In this document: piece after piece, positions 20,420-31,569 of the stretch | Layout of the letters: each line of letters starts with the position of its first letter | Position numbering within the stretch: the stretch's first letter is position 1 | NCBI GenBank assembly: GCA_963383645.1 | Contig: OY726563.1 | Coordinates: 40,042,831 to 40,106,830, forward strand | DNA: 64,000 nucleotides | Direction of reading: 5' to 3' | From: Muscardinus avellanarius | Lineage: Eukaryota; Chordata; Mammalia; Rodentia; Gliridae | Translations under genes and position numbers: made by a program | Notes under the pieces: generated by a model | Databases searched by the model: none | The model's input: the letters and a program-made list of their open reading frames with translations, nothing else | What the model was told of the DNA's origin: nothing

Positions 20420-21014
20420 TAGGCATGTTGGTTTCCAAGTCAAGAGCCAAGTAAGGAAAACAGAGACGCCACCGGGTTTTGAACCTCCCTATGGTGCTTG
20501 GAATTAAGAAGCATTGCTTTGCTTAGAATTTGTTTAGGGAAGCCCAGTTCTGCTATCAAGGCCTTCAGATGAATGAATCAGACTCACCAGGTGATCTACA
20601 ACATTCTTTCTTAAAGTTCCTACTGGTAATACGCTTGAATTATATCTATAAAACACACAGCATTACCAAGATTAGTGTTAGATTGAAAAACCAGGGACTT
20701 TGGCCTAGCCATTTTGATACATAAAACTGACCATTAAAGTGGTGTCTGGTGTTCCATTTTGGTTTTAACTTCTATTAGCGAACACTTTGTTCTTTGTGAC
20801 AATAAATCACAAGCTCTGACAGGCTTCCAAGAAGAGACAGAGTCAATATGACCGATCTATGGCATCAGCTTCAACACGTATTTGTTCTGTGAAGGTCAAT
20901 AACCGCCTAGCGAAAGGAAGCCGTGCTGATAACTCATGCATTGGATGTACGCTACTGCTTGAGTCTGCTCAACTCTTTTCAGTTAATTGAGAAGAAAATT
21001 AGTTGTTCAAATGA
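20420..21014. other. apparently unique DNA
   Basis: No repeat or exon recognised. Confidence 0.4.
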
Positions 21015-21200
21015 TTTTTTTTAACATTCTGGGGATGGAACCCAGGTGCATTCTAACTCTGAGCTACACCCCTAGCCCTTTTTATTTTTTATTTGGAAAC
21101 AGGATCTCGCTAAGTTGCTGAGGCTGGCCTCAAAACTGTGATCCTACTGTCTTAGCCTCCAAAATACCAGGATGACAGGCCTGTGCCACCAAACTTCAGC
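21015..21200 (-). mobile_element. B1-ID SINE, type O
   Basis: Reverse copy, CTGGGGATGGAACCCAGGTG to CACCAAACTTCAGC. Confidence 0.9.
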
Positions 21201-21399
21201 TGAAACTGATAAAAAGAATTGCAAGGAATAGTTGTGTATTTCCATTGTAAATCACTTCCCATGCCACAGATGTTTAAGGAATACTGGGACAGGTTCGTTG
21301 ACTCTACTCTCCCTGGAGATAGAAATGGTGGATGCTTTCAAATACTCAAACCTATATAAGAGTTGAAAGCAGTTGGTTTTTGAAGTGCACCTATTGTTC

Positions 21400-21545
21400 A
21401 CTAATGATGTTGGGCAAGGTATTTTCTCTCTGAGCCTCATTTGCTTACATATAAATGTTAATGATGATTACTAGCTTGAGGGTTTTGGAAGGACTGGATG
21501 AGGAAATATAAACTAAATACTCAGAATTGTAGATACTCCAAAATA
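21400..21545 (+). mobile_element. MIR
   Basis: GGGCAAGGTATTTTCTCTCT, GAGCCTCATTTGC and AATGATGATTACTAGCTTG follow the sense MIR core. Confidence 0.65.
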
Positions 21546-21609
21546 TTGATTTTTTTTGCCTCCTTCCATGAAAATAGCCTTCACCAATGGTCTTTATTTA
21601 TTTACTTGT

Positions 21610-21810
21610 TTTTGGTACTGGGGACTGAACCCAGGGGCATTTTACTTCCAAGCTACATCCTCCAGACCTTTTAATTTTTTGATTTTTGAAACAGGGTCTC
21701 ACTAAGTAGCTAAAGGTCTTACTAAATTGCTTAGGCTGGCTTCCAGTCTGTGATCCTCCTGTCTCAACCTCCCAAGTACTGGGATTCCAGGCATGCATCA
21801 CCATGCCTGG
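21610..21810 (-). mobile_element. B1-ID SINE, type O
   Basis: Reverse copy, GGTACTGGGGACTGAACCC to CACCATGCCTGGC. Confidence 0.9.
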
Positions 21811-21847
21811 CAACAAGTAAAGTCATGTGAGTTAAAAGGTCTCTCCT

Positions 21848-22055
21848 GCCGGGCGTGGTGGCGCACACTTGTAATTCTAGCATTTGGGAAGCAGAGACAG
21901 GAGGATCGTGGTTCACGAACAGTCTCAGCTATACTTAGTGAGGCCCTTTGCAAGTCAGTGAGACGCTGTTTCAAAATATAGAATAAAAAATAGGGCTGGG
22001 GGTGTAGCTCGAAGGTAGAATGTCTCTGGGTTCCACCCCCAGTACCACAAAAAAA
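21848..22055 (+). mobile_element. B1-ID SINE, type A
   Basis: Full copy; AAGGTCTCTCC before and AAGGTATCTCC after are a slightly diverged target-site duplication. Confidence 0.93.
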
Positions 22056-22068
22056 GGTATCTCCACAC

Positions 22069-22340
22069 TAGATGTGGTGGTACATGCCTGTAATCCCCAT
22101 ATTTGGGAGGCTGAGACAGGAGGGTCGCATGTTCAAGGCCAGCCTCTGCAATTAAGTGAGACCCTCAGCAACTTTATGAGATCCTGTTTCAAAATAAAAA
22201 TAAAATAGGGCCGGGGGTATATCTTGAAGGTGGAATGCCCCTGGGTTCTGTCCCTAACACCACAATAAATAAATAAAAAAACGCTGAGGATAGCTTGAAG
22301 CTAGACTGCCCCGGTGTTCAATCACTAGTATCCAAAATAA
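22069..22340 (+). mobile_element. B1-ID SINE plus extra ID half
   Basis: Type O dimer to about 22280, followed by a second degraded ID half (GATAGCTTGAAGCTAGACTG, GTTCAATCACTAGTATCC). Confidence 0.8.
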
Positions 22341-22696
22341 ACATATCGTCAATATTTTTTGCAGATTGTCTGCTACTGGTAGTATTGCTTTGGACATCAA
22401 TAGGAAGCAAAGAATCAAGTAATGTTTCCAGTGCTTGTTAATTTATGACTCAACTGTGAAGACTCCCTTCCAGCAGGTTCATTTGTATTTACTTATGTGC
22501 ATATGAACACCATTTTTACATGTTATCTTCTCAACCATGAGTGCAGATAAAATTGCTGTGTGTTTACAGCTGCTTTTCTTATTTGAAGAATCAGCATTTT
22601 TTCTAATTTTTCCTGAAAATGTTCTCATGAGTCATGTTGGGGAAGTTCTGAGCAAAGGTTAAGTGTCACCAGGTTTCACAAATGTGAAAAAAATAT

Positions 22697-22905
22697 AATT
22701 TTTTTGCAGTACTGGAGATTGAACCCAGGGGCATTCTACCTCCGAGCTACACCCCCAGCCCAATTTTTTATTCTTTGTTTTGAAACAACGTCTCACCAAG
22801 TTGAGGGGGGGCCTCACCAAATAGCTTAGGCTGGCCGCAAACTCGTGATCCTCCTGTCTCAGCCTCCCAAGTACTGGCATTATAAGCGTGTGCCACCATG
22901 CCCAG
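22697..22905 (-). mobile_element. B1-ID SINE
   Basis: Reverse copy, GCAGTACTGGAGATTGAACC to CACCATGCCCAGC. Confidence 0.9.
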
Positions 22906-22940
22906 CATGAAATAATTTTTCACTGAGAAAAAAAAGTATA

Positions 22941-23128
22941 AACTGGGCATGGCGGTGCACGCCAGCAACCCTAGTACTCGGGAGGCTGAGACAGGAAGAT
23001 GGCAGGTTTGAGGCCAGGCTTAGCAATTGAGAGAGACCCCATTTCAAAATAAAAAAAAATAGAAAGGACTGAGGGCATGGCTCAGAAGTAGAATTCATCA
23101 GGGTTCACTCCCTAGTACCACATACACA
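22941..23128 (+). mobile_element. B1-ID SINE, type O
   Basis: Forward copy facing the previous one; the two form an inverted pair with a 35-bp spacer. Confidence 0.9.
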
Positions 23129-23735
23129 GCAAAGGGAATATCTTAAATTCTTTTCAGCATAAGACTTGTGTGCTTGGCAAATCTACAGGTTGTTTTTGTT
23201 TTATTAATTGCTAACTATACAAATAATAGAGTTTTATCTTCTGTGGGAAGGAAACGAAGCCAAATCTCACCTCAGTCCCAACTCCCCACTGCTGAGGAGT
23301 ATTATCACCTTGGTCTTTATCTTTCCAGACCATTTGCCTCTGTGTTTACATACATATAGTGCACACACAGACAAACTCGTGTGGAAGGGTTTTCACTTGT
23401 CTAAGGGAAATGGGTCCTGTTACTGATTTTTATCATGGGAGATTTGTGGCCTGACGGGCAAGAAGGAGGGAGGAGGAAAAGGAAGGGGGACTCCCAAGAG
23501 TGATCATTGACTCCTATTTCTTCCATGCTTTCACTCTTGCTCCCCTGAGCCCATTTTTGGCAAGTTACACCCCCATTATCTGCGCACAGTATTACAAGCT
23601 GTTTAAAGACCTTGCATCCAGTTTCATCAACCAGGGGCTCCACAAAGACAAACAATCTCTTGGGTCTTATTCCAGCAGAGTCCAAGCACTATCAGTCCCA
23701 CTGTAGAAATGAAAGAAGAAAAAGACTTGTCTTGA
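23129..23735. other. apparently unique DNA
   Basis: No repeat recognised. Overlapping short open frames on both strands have no recognisable product. Confidence 0.4.
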
Positions 23736-23749
23736 AAGTGCAAACTGAT

Positions 23750-23957
23750 GCCGGGTGTGGTGGCGCACGCTCGTAATCCCCGTGCTTGGGAGGCAGAGAC
23801 AGGAGGATCGCGCAGGTTCGAAGCCAGCCGCGCTGGCGTAAGAGACCCTGTTTCCAAATAAAAAAGTAAAATAGGTCTGGGAGTGTAGCCCGGAGGTAGA
23901 AGGGCTTCCAGGAACCCCAGTACCACCAAAAAGAAAAAAGAAAAAGAAAAAAAAATT
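23750..23957 (+). mobile_element. B1-ID SINE, type B
   Basis: Complete type B copy with a perfect 13-bp target-site duplication, AAGTGCAAACTGA at 23736-23748 and 23958-23970. Confidence 0.97.
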
Positions 23958-24062
23958 AAGTGCAAACTGAAGTCCTAACTCCCAATGTCCAATTCTGTTT
24001 TCCAACCAAAACAGGCATAACTCTTTGTTAATCATTTCATTAATGTATTTAAATCATAAAGT

Positions 24063-24233
24063 AAGCCAGCCATGGTGGTACATGCCTGTAATCCCAGTAC
24101 TTGTGAGGCTGAGACAGGAGGATCACAGGTTGGAGGACAGCCTCAGCAACTTAGTGAGACCATTTCAAAACAAAAGTAAAAGGGGCTGAAAGTGTAGCTC
24201 GGAGGTAGAATGGCCTGGGTTCAATCCCCCAGT

Positions 24234-24240
<7 letters not shown>
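24063..24240 (+). mobile_element. B1-ID SINE, type O
   Basis: Full dimer; the tail has become (CA)n at 24237-24279. Confidence 0.9.
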
Positions 24241-24274
<34 letters not shown>

Positions 24275-24299
24275 ACACAAGCACATGCAACTTCAATTT

Positions 24300-24718
24300 G
24301 TGTGTGTGGGGGGTGGTACTGGGGAAGGAACACGGGGCATTCTACCTCCAAGCTGCATCCCGAGCCCTGTTTTTTTTTTTTTTTTTTAAGTACTGGGGAT
24401 TGAATCCAGGGTCATTCTACTGCTGAACTGCAGCCTCAGACCTATTTTTTATTCTTTATTTTGAAACAGGGCCTCACTAAGTAGCTAAGGCTGGCCATGA
24501 ACCATGATATTCCTGTCTCAGCCTCCCAAATGCTGGGATTGCAAGCATGTGCCACCATGCCTGGCTCCCAACCTTATTTTTTTTTATTATTTATTTTGAA
24601 ACAGGGTCTCACTAAATTGCAGAGGGCCTAAGTAGCTGAGGCTGTCCTCGAACCTATGATCCTCCTGTCTCAGCCTCCCAAATACTGGGATTACAAGAGT
24701 GCGCCACCACACCCAGCT
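24300..24718 (-). mobile_element. B1-ID SINE split by nested SINE
   Basis: Host ID half 24300-24369 and left half 24567-24718 in reverse, separated by a full reverse SINE. Confidence 0.85.
24370..24565 (-). mobile_element. B1-ID SINE, nested
   Basis: Full reverse copy with an 18-base T run at its tail, lying in the host linker. Confidence 0.9.
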
Positions 24719-24737
24719 TGTAACTTCAAATTTAAGA

Positions 24738-24912
24738 TGAGAGCCGAGGAAGGCAGAGACCAGAGGATTGTGGTTCGTGGACAGCCTCAGCTATTTGGCA
24801 AGGCCCTTCGCAACTCATTGAAACCCTGTTTCAAAAAATAAAAAAGATTAAAAAAATAGGGTTGGGGGTGTAGCTTGGAGGTAGAATGCCCCTGGGTTTT
24901 ATCCCCAGTATC

Positions 24913-24959
<47 letters not shown>
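24738..24959 (+). mobile_element. B1-ID SINE with 45-base poly-A
   Basis: Left half lacks its 5' promoter part (GCCGAGGAAGGCAGAGACC); the ID half is type A. The tail is 45 uninterrupted A residues (24915-24959), the longest in the window. Confidence 0.9.
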
Positions 24960-24961
<2 letters not shown>

Positions 24962-25096
24962 TAAGATATAGACCCAATCTCCTTGTTTGTCCCTGCTAAA
25001 TACAATTCCAATCCCTGAAAATAATTCAAAAGTCCATCATAAGGAAATTGTACCAGGAGGAGGCTTGGAGCTATAGAAAGGGGGTGGGGGAATGTC

Positions 25097-25282
25097 AGGC
25101 GTTGCGGTGCACACCTGTAATCCCAGTGTTTGGGAGCCTGAGACAGAAGGATTGCAGGTTTGAGGCCAGCCTCAGCAACTTAGCGAGACTCTATTTCAAA
25201 ATAAAAAATAAAACAGGGCTGAGGTGTAGCTCAGAGGTAGAATTCCCCTGTGTTCAAGCACCAGTACCCTAAAAAGAAAAAC
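25097..25282 (+). mobile_element. B1-ID SINE, type O
   Basis: Full dimer, GTTGCGGTGCACACCTGTAA to CACCAGTACCC. Confidence 0.9.
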
Positions 25283-25316
25283 CCCAATGAAATATTTAAA
25301 ATCAAGATAAATATAA

Positions 25317-25530
25317 GCCGGGCGCGGTGGCGCACGCTTGTAATCCCCGCGCTTGGGAGGCTGAGACAGGAGGATCGCACGGGTTCGAAGCCAGCCTCAG
25401 CTACTTAGTGAGGCTCTCAGCAACTTGGTGAGACCCTGTTTCCAAAGAAATATAAAATAGGCCTGGGAGTATAGCCCGGAGGTAGAAAGCCTCTGGGTTC
25501 CACCCCCAGTACCACCACCACCCCCCAAAA
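25317..25530 (+). mobile_element. B1-ID SINE, type C
   Basis: Well preserved copy, GCCGGGCGCGGTGGCGCACG, GGGTTCGAAGCCAGCCTCAG, GGAGTATAGCCCGGAGGTAG. Confidence 0.95.
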
Positions 25531-25639
25531 AAGATAATACATTATCCTTTTCCTCCTGAGTCTTTTCAATCATGTTTTGGATTGTTGAAGCAAAAAAATC
25601 CTCAGAGAATTCTGGAAAGTGGACTGCTTCGAGGCCTCA

Positions 25640-26460
25640 GGACCTGCAGATGACACTCGGGCAAGCCCCTGCTTTTCTTTTATCCTTTACATGCTCCAGG
25701 CTGGGTGCTAGAGAGTCCGGCAACCTAAAACCCCCAATCGGAGCAGACAACGAAACAAACAATAGGAAAGGAAAGCCTCTTATGTGTGACCGAAAGAACG
25801 GGGAGAACCCAGCCCGGCAAAAGAAAAATCGGACTGCATCGGTCCTGCCCAAGCCCAGCGCCGGCGCTGTCAGTGGCTTGGAGATGTTCATCCCCATTCG
25901 ATGGAGCGGGAGTCCCGGCGGCACCAGGCGGCCTGGGGAAGCACGTGCCTCCCCCGCCCGCCCGTGGCAGCAGCCAAGAGCCAGCAGGAGCCCCTGTCGC
26001 ACCTGGCAGCTGGGCAAGGATGCTCAGCCCAGCTGGCAGCATCCGCAGATACCCAGCGAGGAGCCCAGACCGCCTTCCCCTCGGCAACCAGAGTTAGCAC
26101 CGCGAACCTGCCCCACCCGGTGGCATCGGACGGCTCAGGGAGGTACTTTCCATCCCCCACTGGCCCCAACGGGACCAACTGGGGCTCAGATCTTCCCCAC
26201 CGCTTGGCAGGCGGGCGGGCGGGCGGGCGGGCCGGCGGCACTTTCCTCTCGCCCCAGAGGTGTCAGCAGAGAGCTCGGGGCGTGTGGACAGCTGCCTCCC
26301 CTCCCAGCCGGCATCAGCAGAAGATGCAGACAGGTGCTCCCGCTCGCTTCCGCGGTTGCCATGCCAGTGGAGACCGAGTGGAGAGCCTGGACTTTCACCC
26401 TGTTTGCCAGCGGCAGCTGGTGCCCCTCATCCTCTCAATTAGAGGAAGGGAGGGAGGGAG
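25640..26460. promoter_or_regulatory. GC-rich block, possible orphan CpG island
   Basis: From about 25.85 kb the sequence is GC-rich with many CpGs, including a GGGC repeat at 26210-26238 and GGAAGGGAGG runs near 26440. A 302-codon frame (25572-26480) crosses it but starts in L1-derived sequence, is rich in P, R, S, G and A, and shows no domain, so it is likely accidental. The block may be a minor promoter, an upstream alternative promoter of the 40-kb gene, or just GC-rich DNA. No clear exon boundary seen. Confidence 0.4.
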
Positions 26461-26493
26461 GGAGGACCTCAGAGAGCTAGAGAAAAGGGTTCT

Positions 26494-26958
26494 TTTTATT
26501 TCTTTTGCGGTACTGGCGATTGAACCCAGGGGCACTTCACCGCGGAGCTATACCCTCAGCGCCCCCCTTTTTTGTGGTACTGGGAATTGAACCCAGGGGC
26601 TTTTTACCTCTGAGCTACACCCCCATCCCTATTTTTTATTATTTCTTTGTTTTGCGGTACTGGGGATGGAACTCAGGGGCATTCTACCTCCAAGCTACAC
26701 CCCCAGCCCTATTTTCTATTTTTTTATTTTGTTTTGTGTTTTGTGTGTGTGTGTGTGTGTGTGTGGTACTGGGGGTGGAACCCAGGGGCTTGTCTACCTC
26801 CGGGCTCTACTCCCAGACCTATTTTATATTTTATTTGGAAACAGGATCTCACTAAGTTGCTGAGAGCCTCACTAAGTAGCTGAGGCTGGCTTCGAGCCTG
26901 TGCGATCCTCCTGTCTCAGCCTCCCAAGCACGGGAATTACAAGCGTGCGCCACCATGC
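26494..26958 (-). mobile_element. three ID halves and a full SINE in a row
   Basis: Reverse ID halves at about 26494-26570, 26571-26650 and 26651-26745, each starting with a GGTACTGG-type end and ending in a T-rich linker. A (GT)n tail (26745-26765) and a complete type C SINE follow to 26958. The first three lack left halves. Confidence 0.85.
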
Positions 26959-26967
26959 CTATTTAAA

Positions 26968-27031
26968 GCAGCCGAGACTTGGCTCAACTCAGATATGTCT
27001 GACTCTTCAAATGTAACCAGCACACTTACAC
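26968..27031 (-). repeat. 64-bp segment, inverted partner of 13.3 kb
   Basis: Reverse complement of 13268-13331 with only a few differences by eye. Confidence 0.8.
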
Positions 27032-27052
27032 ATGGCCATTTTATTTACTTAT

Positions 27053-27339
27053 TTTGGTACTGGTGATAGAATCAGGAGCTTTCTACCTCTGAGCTACACC
27101 CCTAGCGCTTTTTATTTTGTATTTTGAAACAGGGTCTTCCTAAGTTGTAGAGGTTGGCCTTGAATCGGCAATCCTCCTGTCTCAGCCTCTCAAATACTAT
27201 GATTAGAATTGTGCATCAACATGCCTGGCTGCCCTTTTTATTTTGGAAAAGGGTCTTGCTAAAATGCCCAGGATGGCCTGAAACTGCGATCCTCTGGTCT
27301 CCACCTCCTGTGTAGTTGGGATTATAGAAGTGTGCCATG
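27053..27339 (-). mobile_element. B1-ID SINE and extra left half
   Basis: Reverse dimer 27053-27231, then a lone B1-like left half 27232-27339. Confidence 0.8.
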
Positions 27340-27489
27340 GTGACATGCAAGATAGGAATTGCTCAAATCTGCCTAGGTCCTAGAAAGACACATGTCTGAC
27401 CCAACATGAAACTTACCAGATCATCACACCTGCAGGTCTGATGAGTGAATCGCAGTGTGACATATTACTCTGGATTTTGTTGTTGTTTG

Positions 27490-27770
27490 TTTTGTGGCAC
27501 TGGGGATGGCACCCAGGGGCATTCTGCATCCAAGCTACACCCCAGACCTATTATTTACTTATTTTTGTGGTACTGGCGATTGAACCAAGGGGAGCTCTGA
27601 CCTACAATCTCAACTCTCAACTTTTTGATTTTTTGTTTTGAAATGAGGTGAGGTCTTACCAGGTTCCTGAGAGTCTCGCTACATTTTTGAGGCTGTCCTC
27701 AAACCTGCGATCCTCTGGTGTCAGCCTCCCCAATACTGGGATTACCGGTATGCGCCACCATGCTAACTAC
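27490..27770 (-). mobile_element. ID half and degraded B1-ID SINE
   Basis: Reverse ID half 27490-27556, then a diverged reverse dimer to about 27770. Confidence 0.8.
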
Positions 27771-27805
27771 TACTCAGATTCTCAAGGTGGCTCCCCTCCC
27801 CACTT

Positions 27806-28006
27806 CCGTGGTACTGGGGATCGAGTTCAGGGACGTTCTACCTCCAAGCTACACCCCCAGCCCTATTTTTTATTTTTATTTGGAAACAGGGTCCCATTAG
27901 GTTGATGAGAATCTGACTATTGACTGAGGCTGTCCTCAAACCTGGGATCCTCCTCTCTCAGCCACCCAAATACTGGGATTACAAGTGTGTGGCCACCACA
28001 CCCAGC
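27806..28006 (-). mobile_element. B1-ID SINE
   Basis: Reverse copy, GTGGTACTGGGGATCGAGTT to CACCACACCCAGC. Confidence 0.9.
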
Positions 28007-28501
28007 TCCAGGTGGCTTCTGCGTGTCACACAAAACAGATCAGAATAGCACTTGCCTAAAAACTGAATTGTCACTGGAACTGTAGCCCACAAAAAAGTAG
28101 GCCAGGAAAACCCATAAATATCCACACCAAGACACATCCTAACCAACTCTGTGAACTAAAGATAAAGAATTCTTGAAAGCGGCTAGAGAGAAAAACATAC
28201 ATTACCTGTACAGGAACACTGATTTAAGTGATAGCAGATTTCTCATCTGAAACCATAAAGGCTGGGAGGAAGTGGTACATTTTTCAAATGATGAAAGAAA
28301 TGAACTGTCAACTCTAAATTCCATGTTCAGGGGAAATATCCTTCAGGAATGAAGGGGAAATAAAGACATTCTCAGATGACAGAAAATTTATAAAAGTTTC
28401 ACTAACAGATGTACAATTAATGAATGGCTAAAGGAAGTTCTCCAAACCAAAAGGAAATGATACCAAAAGGAGGCTTGGAACTTCAAAAAGGAAAGCAAAA
28501 C

Positions 28502-28935
28502 AGCCAGGTGTGGTACATTCCTGTAATCCCAGTACGTGGAAGGCAAGGCGGAGACAGAAAGAGCACAGGTTCTAGGATGGCCTCAGCAATGTAGCAAGGT
28601 CTCAGCAACCTAGCAAGACCTTGTTTCAAAATAAAAACGGAGCCGGGCGTGGTGGCGCACACTTGTAATCCCAGCATTCGGGAGGCTGAGACAGGAGGAT
28701 CGCGGTTCGCGGACAGCCTCAGATACTTAGTGAGGCCCTCTGCGACTCAGTGAGACCCTGTTTCAAAATAAAGAAGAAAAAATAGGGCTAGGGGTGTAGC
28801 TCGGAGGCCAAATGCCCCTGGGTTCCATTCCCAGTACCGCAAAGATAAATAAATTAAATAAAAATGGCTGAGGAAGGTGTTACTTGGAGGTAGAACGTTC
28901 CTGGGTTTAATCCTCAATTACTAAATAAATAAAGG
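28502..28935 (+). mobile_element. B1-ID SINE split by nested type A
   Basis: Host left half 28502-28640, nested type A 28642-28864, host ID half 28866-28920. AATAAAAACGG/AATAAAAATGG flank the insert. Confidence 0.88.
28642..28864 (+). mobile_element. B1-ID SINE, type A, nested
   Basis: Complete, GATCGCGGTTCGCGGACAGC in the left half and GGGTTCCATTCCCAGTACCG at the end. Confidence 0.93.
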
Positions 28936-29099
28936 CAAAATAATGAAATATGTCGAAATAAAATGTAATGGACTATCTTTTCCTTCTGAGTTTTTCAATC
29001 ACATTGGACTAGCGAAACAAAAATTATAATGTGTGTTCTTTGGTTCAATGTAAATAGAGGAAATATATAAGAAAATTATATTTCCAAGGTGAGAGGGTA

Positions 29100-29508
29100 G
29101 ATGGGCATGGTGACACATGCCTGTAATCCTAGTACTTGGGAGGCTGAGACAGGAGGATCTCAGGTTTGAGAAGAGCCCCAACCTTTCTTTAAATGAAAGA
29201 ACTGGGTGTGGTGGTGCACGCTTGTAATCCCAGCATTCGGGAGGCTGAGACAGGAGGATCATAGTCCGCGGACAGCCTCAGCTACTACTTAGTGATGCCC
29301 TTTGCAACTTAGTGAGACCCTGTTCCAAAAATATAAAGAACAAAAAAGAGGGCTAGGGTGTAGCTCGGAGTAGAATGCCCCTTGGTTCCATCCCTAGTAC
29401 TGCAAAAAAGGAAAGAAATAAAGAAATAAAATTAAAGAAAAATTAAAAAGGGATGAGGTATACCTCAGGAGTAGAATGCTCCTGGATTCTGGTCTTAGTA
29501 CCCCCTTA
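29100..29508 (+). mobile_element. B1-ID SINE split by nested type A
   Basis: Host left half 29100-29200, nested type A 29201-29448, host ID half 29449-29508 (GGGATGAGGTATACCTCAGG). Confidence 0.83.
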
Positions 29509-29572
29509 AAAATGTGAGGGCAAAGGAACATAAATAAAAATAAAGTTTTATACTCTACTAAAAGTAGTAAAA

Positions 29573-29768
29573 TACTGAGTATGGTGACACATGCTTGTTC
29601 ATTCCAGGCTGAGACAGGAGGATTGCAGATTCAAGGACAGCCTCAGCAAGTAGTGAGGCTCTCAGCAACTTGTCAGGACCCTGTTTCAAAATAAAAATAA
29701 AATAGGGCCGGGAGTGTAGTTCAGAGATAGAATGTTCATGAGGTTCAATCCCGAGTTTCACAAAAAAA
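29573..29768 (+). mobile_element. B1-ID SINE, type O
   Basis: Dimer with a small deletion in the left half. Confidence 0.88.
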
Positions 29769-29780
29769 TGATAAAACATT

Positions 29781-30049
29781 GCTGGGTTCAGTAGTGCACA
29801 CTTTTAATCTCAGTGACTCAGGAGGCTAAAGCAGGAAGATTGCCAAGTTCAAGGCCACTCTAGGCAATATAAAAAGACCCTGCCTCAAAATGTTTTTAAA
29901 ACGTTTAAAAAGGTCTAGAGATACCCAGCCCTGTTTTATTATTTCTTTTCTTCTTATTCTAAGTGACAATGTGCTAGCCTTAAATGTGCGATTATCTGGT
30001 TCCAGCCTCCCAAGTACTGGGATTACAGGCATGTGCCACCATGCTTGGC
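29781..30049 (+). mobile_element. B1-like monomer and facing SINE remnant
   Basis: Forward B1 monomer 29781-29893. A reverse SINE remnant 29930-30049 (opposite strand) ends CACCATGCTTGGC. Confidence 0.75.
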
Positions 30050-30176
30050 TATGAACATTATTTTTAAAAGCAGGAGTAGCTACACAGTTGTATCCGATAA
30101 ATGAGATTTCAGAGTAAATGAAATTACCAGGGACAAAGAGGGATATTATTTCATGATAAATAGGTCAATTCACCAA

Positions 30177-30226
30177 GAAGACATAGAAATCCTAAATGCG
30201 TGAAGACATAGAAATCCTAAATGCGT
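30177..30226. repeat. 25-bp tandem duplication
   Basis: GAAGACATAGAAATCCTAAA plus ATGCGT occurs twice back to back inside the L1. Confidence 0.95.
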
Positions 30227-30643
30227 ATGCACCAATAAACAGCTTCAAAATACATGAAGTAAAATTTGATAGAACTGAAATAGAAACAAATCCACAATTA
30301 TAGTTAAAGCTCCTCTCACAGTAGAACACAAAAAATCAGCAAGATTATAGAATCAACAATACCATAAAACAACAGGACCTAATTTATAGCCATTCTACTC
30401 AACAATAGCATAACTCACATTCTTTTCAAATACCCATGAAACATTCAGCAAGATAGCCCATATTCTGGGTCATAAAACAAACTTCAGTGAATATAAAAAA
30501 TTGAATTCACATGGAGTATGTTCTATGACCATAATGGAATCAAAGTAGAAATCAATATTAAAGTCAACATGGAAATTCTCTAAACACGCCGGAACCAGAC
30601 AACACACTTCTCCTTAATACACAGGCCAAAAACAAATTGTGAA

Positions 30644-30838
30644 GGTGGGCATGGTGGCATATACCTGTAATCCCAGTACTTGGGAAGCTGAGACAGGAGG
30701 ACCACAGGTTCGAGGACAACTTCAGCAATTTAGCAAGAGTCTCTGCAACCTAGTGAGACCCTATTTCAAAACAAAAAATAAAAATGGCTGGGAGTATAGC
30801 TGAGAGGTAGAATGACCACGGGTTCAATCCCCAGTACC
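30644..30838 (+). mobile_element. B1-ID SINE, type O
   Basis: Full dimer in the L1. Confidence 0.9.
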
Positions 30839-30897
30839 AACCAATCAACTGACTAACATAAATTCTGAAGGGGAAATTATTTAAATACAATGAACAA

Positions 30898-31104
30898 GCC
30901 GGGTATGGTGGCACACACCTATAATCCTAGTACTTGGGAGGGTGAGACAGGAGGATCATAGGTTCAAAACTAGCCTCAGCAACGCAGTGAGACTCTTGGC
31001 AACCTAGCAAGACCGTGTTTCAAATTAAAATATAAAATAGGGCTGGGGGTGTAGCTTAGAGGTATAATGTCCCTAGGTTTAATCCCCAGTACTACAAAAA
31101 TAAA
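30898..31104 (+). mobile_element. B1-ID SINE, type O
   Basis: Full dimer in the L1, starting GCCGGGTATGGTGGCACAC. Confidence 0.9.
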
Positions 31105-31239
31105 TAGGTTAAATAAATAAAAATACATATATACAATAAACTAAATGAAAATAAAAAGACAATATATTAAATCTGTGAAATTCAGCTGTGCTGATGGAAG
31201 CTTTTATAGCACTAAATGCTTTCATTAAAAAAGAGAAAA

Positions 31240-31560
31240 GAGCTGGGCGTGGTGGTTTATGGACAGCCTCACTACTTAGTGAGGCCCTTTGCAACTCAGT
31301 GAGACTCTGTTTCAAAATAAAGAATAGAAAATAGGACTGGGGGTGTCGCTCAGAGTTCTGTAGAATGCTCCTGGGCTCCATCACCAGTACCGAAAAAAAG
31401 AAAAAAAAAGGAAAGAAGTGTAGGTTTGAAGCCAGCCTCAGCTACTTAGTAAGGCTCTAAGTAACTCAATGAGACCCTGTGTCCAAACAAAAACATATAT
31501 AAAAAATAGGTCTGGGAGTGTAGACCAGAGGTAGAAAGTCCCTGGGTTTCATCCCAGAGA
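31240..31560 (+). mobile_element. two rearranged B1-ID SINEs
   Basis: 31240-31417: a type A copy that skips from GGGCGTGGTGGT to TTATGGACAGCC, losing the middle of the left half. 31418-31560: a type C copy missing its 5' end. Confidence 0.85.
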
Positions 31561-31569
31561 GAGAGAAAA

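Larger units (their letters stand above)
25020..25620 (+). mobile_element. L1 fragment, sense, with two SINEs
   Basis: GGAGGAGGCTTGGAGCTATA and CCTCCTGAGTCTTTTCAATC match, in the same order, L1-derived sequence at 28450-29030. The SINEs at 25097 and 25317 interrupt it. Confidence 0.65.

Noticed and set aside
23627..24035. Open frames of 112-122 codons in a SINE (similar ones at 2578, 26505, 47900 and elsewhere)
   Set aside because: These are translations of B1-ID SINEs and their linkers, recurring with the same GFLEALLPPGYTPRP-like words in many places.
25888..26590. Overlapping 100-230-codon frames on both strands in the GC-rich block
   Set aside because: Mutually overlapping, low-complexity composition, and one runs into SINE sequence at its end. 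No family signature.
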